From: an uncultured Paracoccaceae bacterium
GTDB taxonomy: Bacteria; Pseudomonadota; Alphaproteobacteria; Rhodobacterales; Rhodobacteraceae
DNA: 64,000 nucleotides
Direction: 5' to 3'
Assembly: GCA_934500835.1 (NCBI GenBank)
Contig: CAKSTR010000001.1
Location: 62,001-126,000 of the forward strand
A program made the translations under genes and the position numbers. Positions within the stretch are counted from its first letter, which is position 1. Each line of letters opens with the position of its first letter. Below, in pieces: positions 55,685-64,000 of the stretch. The notes under the pieces are model-generated. The model did no database searches and was not told the origin of the DNA. It worked only from the letters and a program-made list of their open reading frames with translations.

Positions 55685-56461
55685 TCAGGTGCCGCGGAAC
55701 CGGGGCGCGCGTTTCTCAAGGAAGGCGGTGACGCCCTCGCGGAAGTCTTCGGTGGCGCCGCAGCGGCCCTGAAGATCGGCCTCAAGCGCCAGCGACCCGG
55801 CCAGATCAAGATCGAACGAGGCCCGAAGCGCCTGTTTCAACGCCTGATACGCCACAGTCGGCCCATTGGCCAGATGGGCGGCGCGGGCGGCGATGACGGC
55901 AGCGAATTCGGCATCCGGCACCGCCTCCCAGATCATGCCCCAGGCGGCGGCCTGCCTTGCGCTGATCTTCTCGGCGAAAAGGGCGGCCCCCATGGCGCGG
56001 GCAAGGCCGATCTGGCGCGGCAGCCAATGGGTGCCGCCGGCGTCCGGGATCAGGCCGATGCGGGTGAAGGCCTGGATGAAAGAGGCGCTTTCGGTGGCGA
56101 TCACCACATCGCAGGCCAGCGCGAGATTGGCCCCTGCCCCGGCCGCCGCCCCATTGACCGCCGCGATGGTCGGCACCGGGCTGTCGGTGATCAGGCGCAG
56201 GAGGGGGACGTATTCCTCGTTCAGGATCCGGGTGAAATCGACGGCGGCGATCGTGCCGGCATCCTGCAGATCCTGGCCCGAGCAGAAGGCGCGGCCGCTG
56301 CCGGTCAGGACGATGCAGCGGGCGGTCCGGTGCAGGGCAGCCAGCGCCTGCGCCATCTCAAGCCGCATGTTTCGCGACAAGGCATTCATCACCTCGGGCC
56401 GGTTCAGGGCGATGGTGCCGATGCCGTTCTCTTCGGTGACTGCGATTGTCTGATAGCCCAT
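55685..56461 (-). CDS. Enoyl-CoA hydratase/isomerase (PaaG-like)
   Basis: A 258-residue crotonase-fold protein: GIGTIALNRPEVMNALSRNM, then the CoA-binding SGSGRAFCSGQDL, the oxyanion loop AVNGAAAGAGANLALACDVV, and FIQAFTRIGLIPDAGGTHWL with the catalytic Asp of the PaaG type. It may isomerise 2-(1,2-epoxy-1,2-dihydrophenyl)acetyl-CoA in phenylacetate breakdown, but other paa genes are absent here. It could instead act in general acyl-CoA metabolism. GGAGG precedes the ATG at 56461. Confidence 0.85.
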   Translation of the reverse strand: MGYQTIAVTEENGIGTIALNRPEVMNALSRNMRLEMAQALAALHRTARCIVLTGSGRAFCSGQDLQDAGTIAAVDFTRILNEEYVPLLRLITDSPVPTIAAVNGAAAGAGANLALACDVVIATESASFIQAFTRIGLIPDAGGTHWLPRQIGLARAMGAALFAEKISARQAAAWGMIWEAVPDAEFAAVIAARAAHLANGPTVAYQALKQALRASFDLDLAGSLALEADLQGRCGATEDFREGVTAFLEKRAPRFRGT

Positions 56462-56592
56462 GCCGTGCCTCCGCTTGCCTTGCACAAGGATGGCGGGACG
56501 GCGGGAAAAGGCCAAGCGGAACGCGGCGTCAGCCGTGGCCGGATTGCGGCGACCTCGCCCAGGGCGATCCGCCACCGGGCGCAGGGCTTGCG

Positions 56593-57045
56593 TCAGTCCT
56601 TCAGGATCTCGTCCAGCCGGGCCTGCTCCTCGGCCGTCAGCCCCTGATCGGCGCGCGAGGGCCGGCGGCGCAGCGCGGCGAAGGCGATGCCGCCGCCAAG
56701 GACCAGCATGGCCGGCCCGGCCAGCCAGAGAATCAGGTTCATCCCCGACTTCGGCGGATCGAACAGCACGTATTCGCCGTAACGGGCGACCAGAAACTCC
56801 AGCACCTGCTGGTCGCTGTCCCCGGCAACCAGCCGCTCTCGGATGATGATGCGCAGATCGCGGCTGATGCGGGCATCGCTGTCATCGATGCTTTCGCCCT
56901 GACAGACCGGACAACGGACCGAGCGGCTGATCTCTCGCGCGCGGGCCTCAAGCGCGGGATCGGACAGCATCTCGTCGGGCTTCACGGCAAGGGCGGGCCC
57001 GCCGAAGGACAGAGCCAGCGCCAGCAGGATCGCCCGCCCCCTCAT
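56593..57045 (-). CDS. ccmH: Cytochrome c-type biogenesis protein CcmH
   Basis: A 150-residue membrane-anchored thiol-disulfide protein that reduces apocytochrome c cysteines before heme attachment. It has a signal peptide ([20 protein letters not shown]), the redox motif SVRCPVCQGESIDDSD, then RDLRIIIRERLVAGDSDQQV and one C-terminal membrane helix (LILWLAGPAMLVLGGGIA). Its ATG overlaps the ccmF stop (ATGA), so they are translationally coupled. The short form lacks the TPR domain (CcmI) seen in enteric CcmH. Confidence 0.95.
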   Translation of the reverse strand: MRGRAILLALALSFGGPALAVKPDEMLSDPALEARAREISRSVRCPVCQGESIDDSDARISRDLRIIIRERLVAGDSDQQVLEFLVARYGEYVLFDPPKSGMNLILWLAGPAMLVLGGGIAFAALRRRPSRADQGLTAEEQARLDEILKD

Positions 57046-59006
57046 TCCGCCGGCACTCCGGCCGGGGCGCGGCGCGCGCCGGCGGCCACACGGTAGCGGC
57101 GGTCCGACAGGCTGAGCGCCCCGCCCAGCGCCATGAGCAGCGCGCCGCCCCAGATCCAGTTGGCAAAGGGTTTCACATAGCCCCGCACCGCCCAGCCGCC
57201 GCCCGCCTGCGGGTCGCCGATCACCAGATAGAGGTCGCGCAGGAAGCCGTAGTCGATGGCGGCTTCGGTCGTCGGCATGGCCTGCACCGGGTAGATCCGC
57301 TTTTCGGGATGGACCACGGCAACCAGGGCACCGGCCTTTGTCACCGCCATCTCGGCCATGGTCGAGACATAGTTCGGCCCCTCCACCTGCCGCACATCGC
57401 GCAGCGTCACCTCATAGGAGCCAAGGGCAAAGGTTTCGCCTTCCTGCACCACAAGGATGTCCTCGACCGCCCAGGCATTCATCGCGGCCACAGCGAAGAT
57501 GGTGATCCCCATCCCCGCATGGGCGGTGGCCTTGCCCCAGTCCGCCCGCGGCAGCCGCATCAGCCGGCCCAGCCGGTCGCCCGACCGCCCGGTGCGCGAC
57601 CACAGATCCCAAAGCGCACCAAGCACCACCCAGGCGCCCAGCATCGTGCCGATCGGTCCAAGTGCCGAACGTCCGGTCTGCAACGCGAAGGCCAGGCCGC
57701 CCAGCGCCACCGCCAGCACCGCGACCGGCACCAGCCCGCGCAGCGCGCGCGCCAGATCCCCCCGCTTCCAGGCCAGCATCGCCCCGGGCGGCAGGATCAC
57801 CGCCAGCGCCACGAAGAAGGGCGTGAAGGCCGCATTGAAGAAGGGCTCGCCCACCGAGATCGTCCGGCCCGAGGTCATCTCGGTCACCAGGGGCCAGATC
57901 GTGCCGATGAACACCACGAAGGCCGAAACCGCGAGGAGAATGTTGTTCGTCACCAGCGCGCTTTCGCGGCTGATCATGCCGAACAGGCCCTTGGCCTCCA
58001 TCGCGCTGGCGCGGAAGGCGTAAAGCACCAGCGCCCCGCCGGTGAAGAAGGCCAGGATGCCAAGGATGAACAGCCCCCTCTCGGGGTCCGAGGCAAAGGA
58101 ATGGACGCTGGTGATCACGCCCGAGCGCACGATGAAAGTGCCGATCAGGCTGAAGCCGAAGGCCATGATCGCCAGAAGGATGGTCCAGCTTTTCAGGCTC
58201 TCGCGCTTTTCCACCACGATGGCGCTGTGCAGAAGGGCGGCGGCCAGAAGCCAGGGCATGAAGCTGGCGTTCTCGACCGGGTCCCAGAACCAGAACCCGC
58301 CCCAGCCCAGCTCGTAATAGGCCCACCAGGACCCAAGCGCGATGCCGATGGTCAGGAAGATCCAGGCGGCCAGCGTCCAGGGCCGCACCCAGCGCGCCCA
58401 GGCGGCATCGACCCGCCCCTCGATCAGGGCGGCCACCGCGAAGGAGAAGGCCATCGAGAGCCCGACATAGCCAAGGTAGAGAAAGGGCGGATGGAAGGCG
58501 AGGCCGGGATCCTGCAGCAAGGGGTTCAGGTCCTGCCCGTCCAGAGGCGGCACCTGCAGCCGCCAGAACGGGTTCGAGGTGAAGATCAGGAAGGCCAGGA
58601 ACGCCACCCCGATCGATCCCTGCACCGCAATCACCCGCGCCCGCAGCGCCGCGGGCAGGTTCTGGCCGAACCATGCGGCCGACGCCCCGAACAGCGCCAG
58701 GATCAGCACCCAAAGAAGCAGCGATCCCTCATGGTTCCCCCAGACGCCCGAGATCTTGTAGAGCATCGGCTTCAGCGTATGGGAATTGGCGGTGACCACG
58801 GCCAGCGAGAAATCCGAGACGACGAAGGCCCGGGTCAGCACCGCAAAGGCGGTGGCGACCAGCAGGAACTGCGCCACCGCCGCCGGGGCCGCCAGCGCCA
58901 TCAGCCGCGCGTTGCGGGTCTGCGCGCCCCAGAGCGGCAGCACGGTCTGCACCAGCGCCACCATCAGCGCAAGGATCAGCGCGAAATGCCCAAGCTCGAC
59001 GATCAT
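57042..59006 (-). CDS. ccmF: Heme lyase CcmF/NrfE family subunit
   Basis: A 654-residue multispanning protein (about 14 helices) of the cytochrome c maturation heme lyase. The tryptophan-rich heme-handling motif [19 protein letters not shown] is intact. Other motifs are [35 protein letters not shown] (with a conserved His), [18 protein letters not shown] and a final RKRIYP-like region. Co-expressed with ccmH downstream. Other ccm genes are not in this window. Confidence 0.96.
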   Translation of the reverse strand: MIVELGHFALILALMVALVQTVLPLWGAQTRNARLMALAAPAAVAQFLLVATAFAVLTRAFVVSDFSLAVVTANSHTLKPMLYKISGVWGNHEGSLLLWVLILALFGASAAWFGQNLPAALRARVIAVQGSIGVAFLAFLIFTSNPFWRLQVPPLDGQDLNPLLQDPGLAFHPPFLYLGYVGLSMAFSFAVAALIEGRVDAAWARWVRPWTLAAWIFLTIGIALGSWWAYYELGWGGFWFWDPVENASFMPWLLAAALLHSAIVVEKRESLKSWTILLAIMAFGFSLIGTFIVRSGVITSVHSFASDPERGLFILGILAFFTGGALVLYAFRASAMEAKGLFGMISRESALVTNNILLAVSAFVVFIGTIWPLVTEMTSGRTISVGEPFFNAAFTPFFVALAVILPPGAMLAWKRGDLARALRGLVPVAVLAVALGGLAFALQTGRSALGPIGTMLGAWVVLGALWDLWSRTGRSGDRLGRLMRLPRADWGKATAHAGMGITIFAVAAMNAWAVEDILVVQEGETFALGSYEVTLRDVRQVEGPNYVSTMAEMAVTKAGALVAVVHPEKRIYPVQAMPTTEAAIDYGFLRDLYLVIGDPQAGGGWAVRGYVKPFANWIWGGALLMALGGALSLSDRRYRVAAGARRAPAGVPAE

Positions 59007-59393
59007 CCGGTTCTCCCCGCCATCCCGCCGATCCTACCCCCGCCGGCCCGCGCTTCCAATGCCCTGCGCGCTTGGGTCGCAATCCAAAGTGCGGCTGCCG
59101 CCGCAAGCCTTGTATGTCCGGCTGACGCGGCGCTCCACGGCCCCTGTCGGCCGTTGGGGGCGCTTCGCCCCCCAAACCCCCAGAGGATATTTGTCCCAAA
59201 GTGAAGACCACCTTTTCATCTTGGTCCAAATATCCCCGCCGGAGGCATTCGACGCCGGGCAAGGGTGCGAGGGATCGATCCCGTTCCGCGGCAGCGCCGG
59301 CGAGCGGCCCCTCGATGGGGGCCGAGCCGGCTCCGCACTGGCCAGACGGCCGGGCGCGGTGTATCCCCGACAGGTGCAGCGAAGGAGTCGACC
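59007..59393. other. 387-base divergent spacer between ccmF and arginase genes
   Basis: It contains an inverted pair of GGGATATTT units and presumably both promoters. No gene is seen. Confidence 0.5.
59177..59245. repeat. GGGATATTT repeat units 9 and 10 as an imperfect inverted repeat
   Basis: Left unit AGAGGATATTTGTCCCAAAG (59177-59205) and right unit TTCATCTTGGTCCAAATATC (59215-59245) form an imperfect stem with a short loop, as in the perfect pair at 42132. Confidence 0.7.
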
Positions 59394-60317
59394 ATGCCAA
59401 AAGCCATCCTGATCGGTGCGCCGGTAGACAGCGGCCAGAAGCGGGCGGGGTGCCTGATGGGCCCCTCGGCCTATCGGGTCGCGGGGATTGCGCGCGAGAT
59501 CGGCTCTGAAGGCCACGGCATCGAGGATTGGGGCGATGTCGCCCTGCCCCCCTTGCGCGACGTGAGATGCGACAATCCGGTCGTGCATCTTTTGGCCGAG
59601 ACCGTGGGCTGGACCGAGGCTCTGTCCGGTAAGGTCGATGACGCGCTGTCGCAGGGGGGCTTTCCCATCGTCATGGGGGGCGATCATTCGCTGGCCCTGG
59701 GATCTGCGGCGGGGGCGGCGGCCTTTGCCAAGCGGCAGGGCCGGCCCCTGTTCCTGCTGTGGCTGGACGCGCATTCGGATTTCCACACCCCGCTGACCAC
59801 ATCGTCGGGCAACCTTCATGGCACGCCCCTGGCCTATATCAACGGCCGCGACGGTTTCGATGCCTTCCCGCCCTTCCCGGCCCCCGTCCCGGCCCATCGG
59901 ATCTGCATGTTCGGCATCCGCTCGGTCGATGCGGCCGAGCAGGCCGCCATGCAGGAGCGCGACATCGCCGTCAACGACATGCGCGTCATCGACGAACATG
60001 GCATCGTCAAACCCTTGCGGGCCTTCCTTGACCGTTGCCGCAAGGAAGGCGGCATGCTGCATGTGTCGCTGGATGTGGATTTCCTCGATCCCTCCATCGC
60101 GCCGGCCGTGGGCACCACGGTGCCGGGCGGCGCCACCTTCCGCGAAGCGCATCTGGTGATGGAACTGCTGCACGAATCCGGCCTTGTCACCAGTCTTGAT
60201 CTGGTGGAGCTGAACCCCTTCCTTGACGACCGCGGCATGACGGCGCGGCTGATGGTGGATCTGGTCGGCAGCCTGATGGGCAAGAAGGTGTTCGACAGGC
60301 CGACGCGCGCGAAGTGA
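59394..60317 (+). CDS. rocF: Arginase
   Basis: A 307-residue Mn-dependent ureohydrolase making urea and ornithine from arginine. The metal ligands are all seen: His in VMGGDHSLALGS, WLDAHSDFHTPLTT, and SLDVDFLDPSIAPAVG. The arginine-specific SGNLHGTPLAY loop and the KRAGCLMGPSAYR N-terminal segment separate it from agmatinase and formiminoglutamase. The start at 59394 follows AAGGAG. It stands alone and converges on usg. Confidence 0.94.
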   Translation: MPKAILIGAPVDSGQKRAGCLMGPSAYRVAGIAREIGSEGHGIEDWGDVALPPLRDVRCDNPVVHLLAETVGWTEALSGKVDDALSQGGFPIVMGGDHSLALGSAAGAAAFAKRQGRPLFLLWLDAHSDFHTPLTTSSGNLHGTPLAYINGRDGFDAFPPFPAPVPAHRICMFGIRSVDAAEQAAMQERDIAVNDMRVIDEHGIVKPLRAFLDRCRKEGGMLHVSLDVDFLDPSIAPAVGTTVPGGATFREAHLVMELLHESGLVTSLDLVELNPFLDDRGMTARLMVDLVGSLMGKKVFDRPTRAK

Positions 60318-60324
60318 CCATCCG

Positions 60325-60375
60325 CCGGGGGGCCAGCCCCCGGTCCCCCCGGGATATTTTCGGACAGAAAATGGG
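60325..60375 (+). repeat. GGGATATTT repeat unit 11 with hairpin
   Basis: A GC hairpin (CCGGGGG/CCCCCGG, 60325-60343) followed by CCCCCCGGGATATTTTCGG and ACAGAAAATGG. It lies between arginase and the convergent usg gene and is very similar to unit 8. Confidence 0.7.
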
Positions 60376-60385
60376 CTTGGGGGGG

Positions 60386-60667
60386 TCAGTGCAGCCGGAA
60401 CTCCCCCGTGACATGGCGCCATTCCGAGGGGGCGATCAGCTTTCGATGGGTGAAGCGCACCGAATGCAGCGGCCCGTCGATGTTGCCCTGCCAGAATTCG
60501 ATGAAGCGGAACAACTCGGGCCAGTCCGGCCCGATATCCATGTGCTGCCAGACGAAGGTATTGAGAACATTGCGGTAATCCGGCATCCGATAGAAGATTT
60601 CGGCCGTTGTCAGCCCATAGCCCTTCAGCATCAGGGCCGTCTCGCTTTGCGGTACATGTGCCTGCAT
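60386..60667 (-). CDS. usg: Usg family protein
   Basis: A 93-residue protein: LMLKGYGLTTAEIFYRMPDY, VLNTFVWQHMDIGPDWPELF, FIEFWQGNIDGPLHSVR and RKLIAPSEWRHVTGEFRLH. This is the alphaproteobacterial Usg family, often next to trp genes in relatives. Its function is not established. An AGGAGG site precedes the ATG. It converges on arginase and diverges from gyrA. Confidence 0.9.
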   Translation of the reverse strand: MQAHVPQSETALMLKGYGLTTAEIFYRMPDYRNVLNTFVWQHMDIGPDWPELFRFIEFWQGNIDGPLHSVRFTHRKLIAPSEWRHVTGEFRLH

Positions 60668-60785
60668 GGGGTCACCCTCCTTTCGCCTCCCCCGATGGGA
60701 TCATGCCACAGATGAATATATTATCAACGAATCCAGTCTGTTGTCAGTCCACAGTGCCGGCTGCCAGCCCCGGCCGCCCCCGCCA

Positions 60786-60815
60786 TTGCACCCTACCCGC
60801 TGTATGGTGTAAACT
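60786..60815 (+). promoter_or_regulatory. Probable gyrA promoter
   Basis: TTGCAC (60786-60791), 18 bases, then TAAACT (60810-60815). Transcription would begin near 60822, which rules out the upstream TTG at 60816 as the gyrA start. Confidence 0.5.
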
Positions 60816-60860
60816 TTGCCCAACAAAATCTTGGGCCTTGAAGGCCAGCAAGGGCAGACC

Positions 60861-63567
<2,707 letters not shown>

Positions 63568-63578
<11 letters not shown>

Positions 63579-63861
63579 ACAACGCCTTGCGGCCCTTGCG
63601 GCGGCGGGGCAGACCATGACCTACGGCGCCCTGGCCCGCGACCTTGGCCTGCGCATGGGCGAGCTGACGGCAGCCCTTGAGGCGCTGATGGAGGCGGATG
63701 CGCGGGCCGGCCTGCCGCTGCGGGCGGCACTGTGCGAAGCGCGGCTTTCCGGCGGCCTGCCCGCCCGTGGTTTCTTCGACAAGGCGGCGGACCTTGGCTA
63801 TGACACCAGCGATCCTGCCGCCTTCGTCGCCCGGCACCGCGCGGCCCTGTCGGAACAGTGA
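63568..63861 (+). CDS. Small conserved protein downstream of gyrA
   Basis: A 97-residue protein: MRLEQRLAALAAAGQTMTYG, ALARDLGLRMGELTAALEAL, then LPLRAALCEARLSGGLPARG, GFFDKAADLGYDTSDPAAF. The first half may be a winged-helix-like fold (TYGALARDLGL recalls that type); no catalytic motif is recognised. Its start overlaps the gyrA stop by 11 bases, so translation is coupled. In relatives it is sometimes labelled as unrelated enzymes, which I would not trust. Confidence 0.75.
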
Positions 63862-63959
63862 CTCAACTGCCACGGCAAGGCTGAAACCGCGCCGCGTGCG
63901 ATTCACTCTGCGTCCTCCCTCCCCTAGACTGGCGCCAGACAAGAGTGAAAGGATTCACC

Positions 63960-64000
63960 ATGAAACGAGCAGCCCTCACCGCCGTTCTCCTTGCCGCCGC
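63960..64000 (+). CDS. Exported protein, N-terminal start only
   Basis: Only MKRAALTAVLLAA is in the window: a basic start and a hydrophobic run, as in Sec signal peptides. A strong AAAGGA site lies upstream of the ATG. The rest lies beyond the window. Confidence 0.6.
   Translation, partial: MKRAALTAVLLAA

Noticed and set aside
60816..60860. TTG start for gyrA at 60816
   Set aside because: It lies at the -10 element of the likely promoter; the GTG at 60861 has a ribosome site and gives the family N-terminus.

Overview
The window is high-GC DNA with long, mostly unbroken genes on both strands and no phage or transposase genes. Gene content, codon use and local gene order point to an alphaproteobacterium of the Rhodobacter/Paracoccus group (Rhodobacteraceae/Paracoccaceae). 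The stretch dksA - MoxR ATPase - DUF2927 lipoprotein - VWA protein - M48 peptidase - PIN protein - RlmI-like methyltransferase looks like the order I recall from Rhodobacter sphaeroides (families named after RSP_2647 and RSP_2648, DksA being RSP_2654). The takP-like TRAP binding protein and the Entner-Doudoroff pair edd-eda fit the same group.

Layout. 1-3371: end of a PAS-domain protein, class II DAHP synthase, a GlxA-type AraC regulator and a DUF805 membrane protein. 3818-11674: a complete branched-chain-amino-acid-type ABC transporter (binding protein, two ATPases, two permeases) followed by a dimethylglycine/sarcosine-dehydrogenase-like FAD/GcvT enzyme. 11755-22983: a MobA/MocA-like nucleotidyltransferase, then three large head-to-tail genes on the minus strand for secreted RTX proteins that all end in a Hint (intein/hedgehog-like) module. 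23730-31540: tRNA-Leu(CAA), a zinc peptidase, dsbB, dgt, erpA, a VOC protein coupled to a glycosyltransferase, exonuclease III coupled to a TIM-barrel protein, and an FAD monooxygenase. 31646-40004: the dksA to RlmI-like block and a small lipoprotein. 40307-42890: edd and eda. 42905-47828: a small conserved gene, glnE, a DUF2852 gene and the leucyl/arginyl-transferase bpt. 47999-51384: a TRAP transporter for 2-oxo acids, with the binding-protein gene convergent to the permease genes. 51581-54972: a beta-class GST and the ilvB-ilvN operon behind a classical attenuator. 54976-60667: a membrane protein, a PaaG-like hydratase/isomerase, ccmH-ccmF, arginase and usg. 60861-64000: gyrA, a small coupled gene and the start of an exported protein.

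Most genes are housekeeping. Four things stand out. (1) The RTX-Hint trio, including a roughly 165-residue domain present twice in one protein that I cannot assign. (2) Two families of short dispersed repeats that sit only between genes: one built on GGGATATTT, often with a GC-rich hairpin beside it and twice paired as an inverted repeat, and one built on TTTTCGTCGAAAA. (3) Well-formed regulatory sites: the ilv attenuator, a LacI-type operator on the edd promoter, twin dyads ahead of the DUF2852 gene, and a dyad ahead of the FAD/GcvT gene. (4) Unusual residues in GyrA, DksA and the LivG-type ATPase. All reading was by eye. Family names rest on recalled motifs, not on database searches.
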